Source of the DNA: CAYFZR01 sp046760505 [NCBI: Candidatus Hydrothermarchaeota archaeon]
GTDB lineage: Archaea; CAYFZR01
Length of the DNA: 27,704 nucleotides
Reading direction: 5' to 3'
NCBI GenBank assembly: GCA_046760505.1
Contig: JBHIEG010000024.1
Span: forward strand, 1 to 27,704
Shown here: positions 1 to 8,428 of the stretch, piece after piece
Layout: every line of letters starts with the position of its first letter
Numbering within the stretch: the first letter of the stretch is position 1
Notes under the pieces: model-generated
The model's database searches: none
The model's input: the letters and a program-made list of their open reading frames with translations, nothing else
Told to the model about the DNA's origin: nothing
Translations under genes and position numbers: made by a program

Positions 1-39
1 TCACTGGATTACGGGGGGAGCACTCAGTGTGGTTGTATA

Positions 40-407
40 TCATGTAATTGATTTCCCAGACAGGGTCTCCTTCCCATACGTCGTCAGGGTTACGATAACG
101 CCTGGTTTGAATCCATATTCGACATCAAGCCAATTAAAGAACTCATTGGACATGAATTGGATGTTCTCTTTACTCTCATGACCTTTATGTTTAACATTAA
201 CTGTAAGAAGTAATTCCGCAAGTTATTGACGCCATCGTACACGTCACCGCTCTTGATTACTACTTTATCCACCCAGACATGTACTTCTTTTACTTTTGGT
301 TGGGGTCCAGGTCCGGGAGGACCGAGGTGTGCCTCTGCAACCGGCAAATATGTAAGAATTAAGAGTATACAGAAAATTGGTTTCCAAAAACCCTTACTCA
401 TCTTCAT
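40..407 (-). pseudogene. Small secreted protein, frameshifted
   Basis: The reading frame opens at ATG 407 with a signal peptide (basic MKMSK, hydrophobic core, AEA cleavage site near residue 26), then a Pro/Gly-rich stretch and a short beta-type segment (EVHVWVDKVVIKSGDVYDGVNN). Near 215-225 the plausible protein moves to another frame. Read there, the strand continues as LTVNVKHKGHESKEN... and NWLDVEYGFKPGVIVTLTT to a TGA at 42-40. Without the shift, the frame gives a Met/Ser/Asn-rich tail that does not look like protein. One base appears to be missing. The start overlaps the stop of the upstream gene as ATGA, with an AAAGGAGG ribosome-binding site just before it, so the gene was built for translational coupling. 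I do not recognise the family. It is either a real decay product or a sequencing error. Confidence 0.6.
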
Positions 408-871
408 CCTCCTTTTCTACTCTTGCTTGGATTAACAACAACGGTGAGTTTCTCGGTGACTGTTTGAACGCCCTCTGTTGCCTTGACTTGTAAATTGTAC
501 GTTCCAGGAGCGACTCCAGATAATGGCATCTCAATTTGAAAAACCGGGTATTGAGGATCCGGCTGGATAACGATTGTGTGTATGGCTGTATGTCCAGAAA
601 CGCTCAACCTGACCCGATCTTGGGAGCCAAAAACCACTGCCGTAACCACAGGCTCTCTATTCTCCTTTGTGCTCACGAAATTCGGAACGATGGGAATCTG
701 GAAGGGCAGCAAGATCGGCTCTGAGCTGATATTTCCGGCTGATTTAACCATTAAGGCCTTGCAAAAAGCTTTCTTATAGAGTTCAAGAGCTTTCTGAGGA
801 TCTTCCTCTGATATTTGCTGGACAGCAGCCTCAAAGCGGTGAGGGGATACGACTTGTGGTGGAGCACTGAC
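404..871 (-). CDS. C-terminal part of a secreted/surface protein, 5' truncated
   Basis: The frame is open from a TGA at 874-872 to the TGA at 406-404. The first in-frame ATG (751) lies inside what reads as continuous protein: the codons before it give RFEAAVQQISEEDPQKALEL and YKKAFCKAL, a good amphipathic helix. No ATG, GTG or TTG precedes that helix, so the true N-terminus is missing. The C-terminal ~80 residues are Val/Thr-rich and alternate hydrophobic and polar positions, ending with PGTYNLQVKATEGVQTVTEK; this resembles an immunoglobulin-like or CARDB-like beta-sandwich. The last codons overlap the next gene as ATGA, so the two were one operon. Base composition is richer in G+C than the rest of the window. 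Function unknown. Confidence 0.5.
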   Translation of the reverse strand, partial: VSAPPQVVSPHRFEAAVQQISEEDPQKALELYKKAFCKALMVKSAGNISSEPILLPFQIPIVPNFVSTKENREPVVTAVVFGSQDRVRLSVSGHTAIHTIVIQPDPQYPVFQIEMPLSGVAPGTYNLQVKATEGVQTVTEKLTVVVNPSKSRKGG

Positions 872-1078
872 TCAGGGGCTGACCTTAAACAGGTAGAAAT
901 AGAGTATGTTAAGAAATTGGAAGAAGAACTCTACGAGGCCCGTTCAACATGCATTATAAAAATCACGAGGGCGAAGGAATACCATCCAAGCGAGCCTCCT
1001 GAGGAAAGTACTGCAAGGATAACAATGAAGGTCAATGATGCTCTGCATGTGGAAGAATTTGATTTTGAATGGGTTTAG
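839..1078 (+). CDS. Unidentified protein, probably a C-terminal fragment
   Basis: The frame can start at GTG 839 (79 codons) or TTG 815 (87 codons). Neither has a Shine-Dalgarno sequence. The first codons after TTG 815 lie opposite the helix codons of the minus-strand gene, so the real sequence probably begins near 840. From there the protein is convincing: RGYDLWWSTDSGADLKQ, a charged helix (EYVKKLEEELYEA), a beta-like stretch, and an acidic end EEFDFEWV. I do not recognise it. Its position, nose to nose with another gene that also lacks its 5' end, suggests a breakpoint rather than an intact small gene. Confidence 0.4.
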   Translation: MRGYDLWWSTDSGADLKQVEIEYVKKLEEELYEARSTCIIKITRAKEYHPSEPPEESTARITMKVNDALHVEEFDFEWV

Positions 1079-1117
1079 GATTAAATCAACTCAAAGAACT
1101 TGTCAGATGAGCGTTAT

Positions 1118-2584
1118 CTAAACAGGCCCCATTCCCCTTATAAAAGAGCGTAAAAACATCAATACCGGTATAATTTCTAACCTTCCTACCCACATATTAA
1201 ATATTAGCATTATCTTAGCCAGAGCAGGCATGCTTGGATTTGTTATTCCCGTGGATAAGCCTACATTTCCTTGGGCGCTTGCTACTTCAAAGAATACGTC
1301 TCCTAACGTATAATTGGATGGTACAAGATGTAGAAGTACAAGTATTCCTAGAAACAAGAAAATTATCCAGAGAACCGCTATTAGTGCTACCTCCCCAAGT
1401 TCCCTGTTTAGTTCTTCGTCTGATAGTTTTTTATCTCCAAGAGTAAAGTATACAACCGCGCTTAAAGGGAGGGATGCTCTCCTAAACCACCATCCGACTC
1501 CTTTATAAAAAATAACCATTCTTGCAAGTTTTATTCCTCCTGCAGTAGAGCCTGCTGCCCCCCCTATTATCATAGCCAATCCTATTAAAAGACGACTTGT
1601 CTCGCTCCACTTTTTCACATCGAATGTTTGAAATCCCGTGCACGTAAGACCTGATATGAACTGAAATCCTGAGTATCTTAGAGAAAGGGAAATATCTTTA
1701 TAGTAAATGTAATTTTCTCCTACAAGGATCAAAACTCCTAGAATAATTAATGAAAAAAGGGCTTTACACTGAATATCTTTTAAAAATGCTTTTATATCGC
1801 CCTTCAATACCTTGTAGTGAATTAAAAAAGGTATCGCACCCATTATCATTATTGGTACTGTCATTAGTTCGATCAAAATGTTGTTGTAAGATCCTAAACT
1901 TTTGCTCTTAATGGTAAATCCTCCCGTCGCAATACCGGTCATAGAATGGTTTAAACTATCCCAGAAAGGCATTCCAGAAACATAAAGCAAAACAAATGAT
2001 ACTCCTGTGAGTAATAGATATATCCACCATATGGTTCTTACTGTAGATACTATACTAGGATATATGCGCTCTTCCCTTGCCTCGGATTTATATAATCTAA
2101 ACAAACCAGTTCCAGGACGAGTGATAATCGATACCATCAGTACAATTACTCCTACGCCTCCTACCCATTGCATGAGACTTCTCCAGAATTGCATGCTGTG
2201 GTGAAGGTTTTCTGGAGTGGATACCATGGTCAATCCAGTTCCAGTCCAGCCCGACATCCCTTCAAAGAATGAATCTAGAAAAGACATTTTTTCTATGAGA
2301 ATAAATGGTATTGAGCCTATTAGTGGGGCTATTAGCCAGGAAATTGCTGCTATGATCATTGCGTGTCTTAGTTCAGGCTCTTTGGCACCTTTAAAGAAGT
2401 ATCTTAGAAGATAACCAACTGAAACTGATGTTAATCCAAGAAGTAAAAAGATCCTTACCGCGAAAAATTCTTTAAATACGATTGATGGGATTATCTCGAT
2501 GAATGAAACAAATCCTATCACAAGCATTACGTTTCCAAGATCCCTTAGCACGATCCTTTGATCCAAGCTAAGCAAAGCGACCAC
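1118..2584 (-). CDS. trkH: Trk-type potassium uptake channel subunit TrkH
   Basis: A 488-residue integral membrane protein that forms the K+ translocating pore in the cytoplasmic membrane. All four P-loops of the TrkH/Ktr fold are visible with their filter glycines: GWTGTGLT, GIATGGFT, GLTCTGFQTF and AQGNVGLS. The C-terminal GRLEIIPVLMF motif is typical of the family, and the length fits TrkH (about 480). The start is GTG, directly after the TAA of trkA with no gap and no clear ribosome-binding site, so translation is probably coupled. The regulatory RCK subunit is the gene just upstream, making a complete two-component system. An ATG at codon 19 is an alternative start but would cut the first membrane segment. 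Confidence 0.95.
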   Translation of the reverse strand: MVALLSLDQRIVLRDLGNVMLVIGFVSFIEIIPSIVFKEFFAVRIFLLLGLTSVSVGYLLRYFFKGAKEPELRHAMIIAAISWLIAPLIGSIPFILIEKMSFLDSFFEGMSGWTGTGLTMVSTPENLHHSMQFWRSLMQWVGGVGVIVLMVSIITRPGTGLFRLYKSEAREERIYPSIVSTVRTIWWIYLLLTGVSFVLLYVSGMPFWDSLNHSMTGIATGGFTIKSKSLGSYNNILIELMTVPIMIMGAIPFLIHYKVLKGDIKAFLKDIQCKALFSLIILGVLILVGENYIYYKDISLSLRYSGFQFISGLTCTGFQTFDVKKWSETSRLLIGLAMIIGGAAGSTAGGIKLARMVIFYKGVGWWFRRASLPLSAVVYFTLGDKKLSDEELNRELGEVALIAVLWIIFLFLGILVLLHLVPSNYTLGDVFFEVASAQGNVGLSTGITNPSMPALAKIMLIFNMWVGRLEIIPVLMFLRSFIRGMGPV

Positions 2585-3232
2585 TTAGAATAATGCTGTA
2601 ACCCTTTCGACCTGATTTTCTGGTACAAATATGTATGCTATATCTCCCGCCATTATCTTTGTGTTTCCTTTTGGAATAATCAGCTCATTGTTTCTCTCAA
2701 TCGCAATTACGAGTACATCTTCACCGAAAGGTATGTCAGCTATGTTTTTTCCTGCTATTTCAGAGTTTTCTCCAACTATTATAGAAAGAATCTCAGCCTT
2801 ACCACTCATTACTTCCATGAAATCCTTTATGCTTGGTTTTTGAATTGACTTATATAGGTGCTCAGCTACAAGTAGATCTGGATTCTCTTGTATACTTACT
2901 CCTGCATTTACGAACATGTTTATGTGCTCTTCTTTGTTTACTACCGATACAACACTCTTTATACCGAGATCTCTTGCCACCAAAACCGTCATTAAGTTTA
3001 CCGCATCATCGCTTGTTGTAACTATGAGAGCATCTGCTCTAGATCCTCCTGCCTCTTCCAGAACCGATTTTGATGTAGAATCTCCCACTATAGAGATAAC
3101 ATCATATTTTTGGGCTATCTGTTTACATCTCTCGGCATCTTTGTCTATCACGACGACATCGTTTTTATCTCTTGTAGCAAGGCTTACAAGATTCTTTCCT
3201 ATTCCCCCTAATCCAACCACGATTATGTACAT
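2585..3232 (-). CDS. trkA: Trk potassium uptake regulatory subunit TrkA (RCK)
   Basis: A 215-residue cytoplasmic gating subunit. Residues 1-120 form an RCK/TrkA_N Rossmann domain: GLGGIG at 7-12 and the acidic Asp30 at the end of beta2 (VVVID), the pattern for NAD(H) or adenine nucleotide binding. Residues about 140-215 are a TrkA_C domain (GENSEIAGKNIADIPF, then a beta strand ending IAYIFVP). It is a single RCK unit, as in archaeal and Ktr-like forms, not the duplicated E. coli TrkA. The ATG at 3232 begins exactly at the first Rossmann strand, 20 nt after the AspRS stop, without an obvious Shine-Dalgarno sequence. It pairs with trkH immediately downstream. Confidence 0.95.
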   Translation of the reverse strand: MYIIVVGLGGIGKNLVSLATRDKNDVVVIDKDAERCKQIAQKYDVISIVGDSTSKSVLEEAGGSRADALIVTTSDDAVNLMTVLVARDLGIKSVVSVVNKEEHINMFVNAGVSIQENPDLLVAEHLYKSIQKPSIKDFMEVMSGKAEILSIIVGENSEIAGKNIADIPFGEDVLVIAIERNNELIIPKGNTKIMAGDIAYIFVPENQVERVTALF

Positions 3233-3252
3233 GAGGATGAGGTTTTATCTTT

Positions 3253-4542
3253 CTATGGTATAAGCCTTTGCCTGTCTCTGGGAAAAAGAACCGCTTCCCT
3301 TATATTCTTTAGACCACATATGCTCATGAGGAGTCTCTCCAAGCCTAGGCCCCATCCTGCATGAGGCGGCATACCGTATCTAAAAGCATCTAAATAATAC
3401 TTGAAACTCTCAGGATTCAACCCTTGAGATTTTATTCTCTCTATAAGTTGATCTACCTCATGCACTCTTGTGGCTCCCGAGGCAAGCTCTATTTCTCCTA
3501 GCATTAGATCAAATGTTTCTGTGAGTTCTTTATTTTCCTTTTGCTTTGCATAGAAAGGTTTTGTCTGAGTTGGCCAATCAATTATAAAGTAGGGTTCCTC
3601 GTAAAATTCAGAAAGTTTCTTCAAGGCTGGTGTTGACAGGTCTTCTCCCCAGTGCACTTCTACATGGGATGAAAGTATATCTATTACTTCAGAGTATGTA
3701 AGGGTCTCAAATTTCTTTGGTATGTTCAAATCTCTGTTTAGAGTATCTAATTCGTCTCCGCATCTTTTTTTTATTTCTTTAAAAATTTCTATCAGGAGAT
3801 TTTTTAACAGATCCATTACGTCTTTATAATCAGAAAACGCGGCTTCTATATCTACGGATGTAATCTCGTTAAGGTGCCTTCTGGTTGAATGTTCTTCTGC
3901 TCTGAATATTGGACCTATCTCGAAGACCTTATCAAAGCCGGTAGCCATCAACATCTGCTTGTAGAGTTGAGGACTTTGTACTAGGAAGGCTTCCCTCTCA
4001 AAGTAGGATATGGGAAAAAGCTCAGTTCCTCCCTCTGTTGCTGAAGCAACTATTTTTGGTGTATTCACCTCCAAAAAACCCTCTTTTCTTAGAAATCTTC
4101 TTATCGTGTCGAGTGTTTCATCTCTTATCTTGAAAATTGCTTGTGTCTCTATTCTTCTAAGATCCATTACTCTTGCGTTCAATCTTGTGTCAATGTCAGC
4201 GCTAACCTTCCCTGTTGGATCTAAAGGCAGTTGTGTATCTGATCTGCTAATTATCTCGATTTTCTCTGGAATTATCTCTACTCCCTGAGGAGCTTTTTCA
4301 AATGCTCTTACCTTTCCCTCAACTCCGATAAGGTCTTCTCTATGTAGCTCATCTATTTTTTCAAAGATTTTGCTATCTATTCTTTGTTTTGGGGCTGTTA
4401 TCTGTATGAATCCGCTCCTATCTCTAAGGACTATGAACTTAATTCCCCCCAAATCTCTGATCTCGTGGACCCAACCGGTAACCGAGACGTTTGATTCACT
4501 CAATTCCGGCCTTACTTCACTAGCGTAGTGAGATCTCTTCAT
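3253..4542 (-). CDS. aspS: Aspartate--tRNA ligase (residues of the non-discriminating type)
   Basis: A class II aminoacyl-tRNA synthetase of archaeal length (429 residues). It has an N-terminal OB-fold anticodon-binding domain (1-105) and a catalytic domain with [14 protein letters not shown], motif 2 ([14 protein letters not shown]) and motif 3 ([11 protein letters not shown]). I chose ATG 4542 rather than the longer frame from 4590: MKRSHYASE is the usual archaeal beginning, it lies 1 nt after the stop of the upstream gene, and CTGGAG is about 8 nt ahead of it. His26 (GWVHEIRD) and Pro85 (EKAPQG) replace the Trp and Lys that mark discriminating archaeal AspRS. The enzyme is therefore predicted to charge tRNA-Asn as well, feeding GatCAB. 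It sits in the CoA/Trk operon. Confidence 0.96.
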   Translation of the reverse strand: MKRSHYASEVRPELSESNVSVTGWVHEIRDLGGIKFIVLRDRSGFIQITAPKQRIDSKIFEKIDELHREDLIGVEGKVRAFEKAPQGVEIIPEKIEIISRSDTQLPLDPTGKVSADIDTRLNARVMDLRRIETQAIFKIRDETLDTIRRFLRKEGFLEVNTPKIVASATEGGTELFPISYFEREAFLVQSPQLYKQMLMATGFDKVFEIGPIFRAEEHSTRRHLNEITSVDIEAAFSDYKDVMDLLKNLLIEIFKEIKKRCGDELDTLNRDLNIPKKFETLTYSEVIDILSSHVEVHWGEDLSTPALKKLSEFYEEPYFIIDWPTQTKPFYAKQKENKELTETFDLMLGEIELASGATRVHEVDQLIERIKSQGLNPESFKYYLDAFRYGMPPHAGWGLGLERLLMSICGLKNIREAVLFPRDRQRLIP

Positions 4543-4543
4543 G

Positions 4544-5305
4544 TTAGAACTCCAGTATTCTTTTATTTGAGAGTTCTTTGAGTCTGTCAACTATATACTT
4601 AAGTGTTTCCTGAAGACATCTGTTGTTGTCGAACTCATTTACAATTCTTTCTAGTTTTGATTTCTCCATGTTTTTTAAATTCTTCACATCTTCTATGAGC
4701 AAGGGCATAGCTCTGATTATGTTATCCACTATGGTTATGGAAGCGGCTCGAGAAGTTCTTGATAGAGGATTCAGATCTACAGCAATTACCGTCTTATTCA
4801 TCTTTCTTAGAGCTTCTGTCCTATCTCCATCTTCTAATGGAACAAAAACTACATCAGAAGAGTAAATACCTTCTTTGCTTACTCTTGACCTCTCGCTACT
4901 CAGATCAGGTATTCTCGCAGTATCATCTGCCAAAATATTATTTGCCCCATTTTCAACCAGTAATTTTCTTATTTTTTCTATCCTCTCCTCACTCCTATGA
5001 AAAAGATTTATTTCCAGAGGAACGTTTAAAATACTGGAGAGCTCTATCAGTTCTTTTGTTACGAGAACTGCGGTATTTCCATTAACAGAAATGACAGGTT
5101 TTTTTGCGAGTATTAATTTCGCGGCTGAGACTCTTATTGCCTTTCTAGCAGGAGGAATTGTTACTTCTCCAAGCAGATAATCAAAGGTCTCTCCCCTTCC
5201 ATGGGCTATTAAACCAGCGACTGCAACTATTCCTTCCTCTATACCCTCCACCAATTTTTCTCTCTGACGAAGGGATTCAGCTCTTGGGTGGTCTTCTGGT
5301 ATCAT
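4544..5305 (-). CDS. 4-phosphopantoate--beta-alanine ligase (archaeal phosphopantothenate synthetase)
   Basis: This is the archaea-specific second step of CoA synthesis: ATP-dependent joining of 4-phosphopantoate and beta-alanine to give 4'-phosphopantothenate. It replaces bacterial PanC/CoaA chemistry. The 253-residue protein has the family's hallmarks: [16 protein letters not shown] at the N-terminus, [12 protein letters not shown] (36-47), PPARKA, SVNGNTA (73-79), [17 protein letters not shown], and NPLSRTSR near 180. The start ATG overlaps the stop of the pantoate kinase gene as ATGA, so the two successive enzymes are translationally coupled. The length matches the family (about 250). The C-terminal ~40 residues are a charged helix of low conservation. 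Confidence 0.93.
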   Translation of the reverse strand: MIPEDHPRAESLRQREKLVEGIEEGIVAVAGLIAHGRGETFDYLLGEVTIPPARKAIRVSAAKLILAKKPVISVNGNTAVLVTKELIELSSILNVPLEINLFHRSEERIEKIRKLLVENGANNILADDTARIPDLSSERSRVSKEGIYSSDVVFVPLEDGDRTEALRKMNKTVIAVDLNPLSRTSRAASITIVDNIIRAMPLLIEDVKNLKNMEKSKLERIVNEFDNNRCLQETLKYIVDRLKELSNKRILEF

Positions 5306-6168
5306 AGTAATCTGGCTCCGTACCTAGAAACATTAGTCACCACAAGATTATATCCCTTTAGGAGTGGGATAGCATCTAAGTCTCTTGAGACCACAAACAC
5401 AGTGTTGCCGAGCATTGCCATGCTTGCCATGAAGCCATTTTCTTCCATCTTCTTGATTATTTCAAAAACCTCTTTGCTCATCAAGCCTATCGAAAAGGCG
5501 AAATTTCTGGAGAGTTCCATGAATTTGTCAACAGTTTTTTTCCTTTTTAGGTTTTCAAGAGACTTCAAGCCGAATTTGTTTATGTTTTCTTTATGTAAAG
5601 GATCTGTAATGATTCTTTTCGTATCTAAAGGACTTAAACAGGCGCATATAACCTTGTATCGCTCATCAGGTATGTGGTCTACCTTCCCTACGGCTGGAGC
5701 ACCAGGAGAAACCCTGATCTCAAAGCCATGAGTAGTTTCTGCAATAACGTCCCCAAGTCCGCTCATGTTAGCTATCTCCGCTCTATGGGCTATTTGGGCG
5801 AGATAATTATAACTGTAACCTAAGCCTAATGCATCGTTCAGTGCCAAGGAGAGACTTAGGGCGCATGCACCACTGGTTCCGAATCCAACACCTCTTGGAA
5901 CATCGAGTACGTGTCTCACCTCTATTTTCAGATTACCTTTGGCAAGTTTGTCCACTACGTATTTAGAGACAGGGTAATCCTCAGGTACATTGTTTATGAA
6001 TATACTCAGTTCCCTCTTGTCACTCTCCTTAATTCGAACTGAGGTCTTTACGCCCTTCGATGTAACGATTCCAGCGCCCATGGATCCTTTGTGAAGAGGA
6101 TCATTGTCTTCATCACATATAACAAAAAAACCGGTTATATGTCCTGGTGAGTAAGAAAGAGACTCCAT
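5302..6168 (-). CDS. Pantoate kinase (archaeal, GHMP family)
   Basis: A GHMP-superfamily kinase of 288 residues that phosphorylates pantoate to 4-phosphopantoate, the first step of the archaeal CoA branch. The ATP-binding motif is [20 protein letters not shown] (91-110), preceded by the family start [13 protein letters not shown]. Later comes [20 protein letters not shown], and a C-terminal strand carries [13 protein letters not shown], the GHMP motif 3. The ATG lies 4 nt after the CoaBC stop, and AAGGTG overlapping that stop serves as ribosome-binding site. Its 3' end overlaps the synthetase gene as ATGA. The neighbour gene for the next pathway step makes pantoate kinase much more likely than a mevalonate-type GHMP kinase. 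Confidence 0.92.
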   Translation of the reverse strand: MESLSYSPGHITGFFVICDEDNDPLHKGSMGAGIVTSKGVKTSVRIKESDKRELSIFINNVPEDYPVSKYVVDKLAKGNLKIEVRHVLDVPRGVGFGTSGACALSLSLALNDALGLGYSYNYLAQIAHRAEIANMSGLGDVIAETTHGFEIRVSPGAPAVGKVDHIPDERYKVICACLSPLDTKRIITDPLHKENINKFGLKSLENLKRKKTVDKFMELSRNFAFSIGLMSKEVFEIIKKMEENGFMASMAMLGNTVFVVSRDLDAIPLLKGYNLVVTNVSRYGARLL

Positions 6169-6172
6169 TGAA

Positions 6173-7408
6173 TCACCTTAGATGAGAGAGAATGGAGTCA
6201 AGTATCCTATGTGCCACTTCTAATTTATTTGTCAGAGGTATGTGCTCCACCTTCTTCTCTTTGTCAATTATGAAAACCTCATTTGTTGGGGTACCAAAGC
6301 CTACACCTTCTCTGGATACGTCGTTTGCTACTATCATATCCATATCGACTGATTTTAATCTCTCGTATGCTCTTTCTATCAATTCTTCGTCCGAGACATC
6401 ATACTCTGCTTTAAAACCTACCAAAAATATGTTTTTATCAAAAGACCTCACATAATCCACGATTTTGGGGGTTCTCTTGAGTTTAACAACTAAACTCTCT
6501 TTTGTAGAGCTTATTTTTCTCTCTTCTCCCTCACAACAGAAATCTGCTGCTGCCGCGGCTCCGATGAATATATCAAATTTGTTTGATTCTGTTTCTTTTT
6601 TCACTGCATCGTACATCTCACTGGTTGTATTCACATTTATTACCTTGCATAAAGGAGGTCTAACAGTTCCAGGTCCGTATACTATGGTAACATCTCCACC
6701 TCTTGCCAATGCAGCCTTAGCGAGTGATATTCCCATTAAACCGGAACTTTTGTTCGTTATTATCCTGATGGGATCTACAGGCTCTATCGTTGGTCCAACA
6801 GTAATTAATATCTTCTTTCCTGAGAGATCCTTATCCTTGTAAAGGATCTCTATTACCTTCTCTACAATGTCGGTTATGTTTGCTATCTTTGCTTTTTCCT
6901 CTTCTATTCTGGGCTCAACCAAGTATATATTCATTTTTTTTATTTTTTCTATATTTTCCTGTATGGAAGGGTGTTTATACATTGACTCATGCATGGCAGG
7001 GGCGATTAGAATAGGTATGGAAGATCCAATAGCCGTTGAAACAACGGTCGTTACAGAGGTATCATCTATACCGCTCGCGATTTTTGAAAGTGTGTTTGCT
7101 GTGCATGGTGCTACCAGTATCAGATCTGCTTTTTCAGGAAGATCTCCTGCAAGGGAAACATGCTCGACGAGACCTGTGAGTTTTGTTATCACCCTTTTAC
7201 CCGTAGCAAATTCCATGGCATTAGGGTGAATTATCTCCCTCGCAGAGGGAGACATAACGCTATAAACATCTGCTCCATGTCTTACTAACTCTCTTGCTAA
7301 TTTAGGAGATTCTATTGCTGCTATACTACCAGTAACGCATAGAACAATTTTTTTATTCTCCAGCAACCTGCTTTTCGATCCCTTTATCCTTTCTATGGGG
7401 TGTTTCAA
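6173..7408 (-). CDS. coaBC: Bifunctional phosphopantothenoylcysteine decarboxylase/synthetase CoaBC (Dfp)
   Basis: A bifunctional flavoprotein of 411 residues that joins 4'-phosphopantothenate to cysteine (CoaB) and decarboxylates the product to 4'-phosphopantetheine (CoaC). Residues ~18-180 are the HFCD flavoprotein decarboxylase: CVTGSIAA (24-31), catalytic His83 in VEHVSLAG, and APAMHESMY, which has the archaeal His where bacterial enzymes carry Asn. Residues ~198-405 are the CoaB ligase: KILITVGPTIEPVDPIRIIT, NKSSGLMG, AAAADF, and EFIL-like C-terminal strands. The start is TTG 7408; a GGGGG tract overlapping the previous stop lies 7 nt upstream and no suitable ATG exists before codon 52. 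It is followed after 4 nt by the pantoate kinase gene. Confidence 0.95.
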   Translation of the reverse strand: MKHPIERIKGSKSRLLENKKIVLCVTGSIAAIESPKLARELVRHGADVYSVMSPSAREIIHPNAMEFATGKRVITKLTGLVEHVSLAGDLPEKADLILVAPCTANTLSKIASGIDDTSVTTVVSTAIGSSIPILIAPAMHESMYKHPSIQENIEKIKKMNIYLVEPRIEEEKAKIANITDIVEKVIEILYKDKDLSGKKILITVGPTIEPVDPIRIITNKSSGLMGISLAKAALARGGDVTIVYGPGTVRPPLCKVINVNTTSEMYDAVKKETESNKFDIFIGAAAAADFCCEGEERKISSTKESLVVKLKRTPKIVDYVRSFDKNIFLVGFKAEYDVSDEELIERAYERLKSVDMDMIVANDVSREGVGFGTPTNEVFIIDKEKKVEHIPLTNKLEVAHRILDSILSHLR

Positions 7409-7419
7409 ATAACTTCCCC

Positions 7420-7941
7420 CTATTCAGGGACTATTTCCATATATTTACCTGTCAGCAAGCATAATATTTCTTCAAGCACCTTCATGTCTGCTGGAAGTCT
7501 CTTTTCATCATCCTTTGAGATTCTTACCTTAAACCTTTCTTTTCCATCCGGCAAAAATACGATGTTTATTCCGCGGACCTGAGCAGGAGTCAGCAACTCC
7601 TGAGCGATCACCTTTTCATCTTTTGTGTCCTCTATAACTCTTATAGTCTTTCCTATTCTCTTTGATAGTGTTTTTATTATCTTTCCTCCCTTACCAATAA
7701 GACCTCCAACCTTCCCTTCCTTTATTATGATCGCCACAAAATCATCCTTACAAATAGACCTCTTAAACGAGATATCCCTTAGCGTCTTGTACTTGTCTTT
7801 CATACCATAAAGCGCCCTGGATATCTCTACGTCAAGCTCAGAAATTTCTCCTTTTTCAAGTTTATATTCGCAGCCCGGACAAAGGAGATCGCTTTTAACA
7901 CATATTGAACAAACTGGAAATTCCACTCCTCTCCCCTCCAT
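7420..7941 (-). CDS. Zinc-finger plus KH-domain RNA-binding protein (NusA-like)
   Basis: A 173-residue cytoplasmic protein. Residues 11-24 form a CxxC-x6-CxxC zinc site (CSICVKSDLLCPGC). A helical linker follows (~32-60), then a KH domain whose GxxG loop reads GLIGKGGKII (80-89), then a C-terminal beta-rich segment containing RGINIVFLPDG. This matches archaeal proteins annotated as NusA-like transcription factors, but no transcription role can be seen in the sequence. The ATG at 7941 has no ribosome-binding site. GTG 7926 (five codons in) has a GGAGGGG tract just upstream, partly within the longer version, and is a good alternative start. It leads the CoA/AspRS/Trk operon, 11 nt before coaBC. 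A TATATAA at 8014-8008 (minus strand) could be its promoter. Confidence 0.8.
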   Translation of the reverse strand: MEGRGVEFPVCSICVKSDLLCPGCEYKLEKGEISELDVEISRALYGMKDKYKTLRDISFKRSICKDDFVAIIIKEGKVGGLIGKGGKIIKTLSKRIGKTIRVIEDTKDEKVIAQELLTPAQVRGINIVFLPDGKERFKVRISKDDEKRLPADMKVLEEILCLLTGKYMEIVPE

Positions 7942-8059
7942 TCAAAAAAGGGATGAAAGATAAAGGTTATTTTGTTTTAGGATTACAGTGGGTTAGGTTT
8001 GATAGAGTTATATACTTTTCGTTCTTTTCAGGAGGAATACGATAATTTTTTCTATGATG

Positions 8060-8368
8060 CTACATCTCCAACTCTTTTTTCAAGAGATCTTTTCTCTTTT
8101 TAGCATTGTAGCCTGTAACTCTTTCTAAGAAATAGTTGAATTTTTTGATGGTTTCTCTCGCAACGAGAGGATCTACATTTTGCTCTGAATTAGTTTCCAC
8201 GAAAAGTTTTTTTCCATTCGTCCATACCTCTAGTTCCTTGATTGCCCCGTATTTTGTAATGTATTTTCCCTCCCTCTCTTCATATTCTGAGAAGATTTCT
8301 TTCATCGCCTTTTGAATGTTTGCTTTGATGTCTTTGGTTAATCCTCTCTTTATGGGGTATTCTCTAAT
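8060..8368 (-). CDS. Small conserved archaeal protein (DUF5611-like), non-canonical start
   Basis: A small cytoplasmic alpha/beta protein. From ATG 8305 it is 81 residues, but the frame continues upstream with convincing sequence, REYPIKRGLTKDIKAN then IQKAMKEIF, up to a TAG at 8389-8387. The segment (R)EYxxKRG is, from memory, the N-terminus of the DUF5611 family. The codon that would be Met1 is ATT at 8368-8366, preceded by GGTGG four bases upstream. No ATG, GTG or TTG occurs in frame before the conserved part. An ATG at 8379 is in another frame and ends after nine codons. So either ATT initiates or one base has been lost. Highly charged C-terminus (KKRKDLLKKELEM). The function of the family is unknown. 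Confidence 0.7.
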   Translation of the reverse strand: MREYPIKRGLTKDIKANIQKAMKEIFSEYEEREGKYITKYGAIKELEVWTNGKKLFVETNSEQNVDPLVARETIKKFNYFLERVTGYNAKKRKDLLKKELEM

Positions 8369-8428
8369 TGTACCACCATCCCTATCCTAGTTTTCTATTT
8401 TTTATTTTAATTCATCTTTAATCTTACA

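Noticed and set aside
6465-7229. Open plus-strand frames inside coaBC
   Set aside because: They are antisense shadows of a well-identified gene; composition is Ser/Phe/Ile-rich and no start signals are present.
8030-8110. AGGAGG on the plus strand at 8030-8035, similar to the context at 18020
   Set aside because: The following frames are short and antisense to the DUF5611-like gene; the similarity to the 18020 site is only about 14 of 16 bases.
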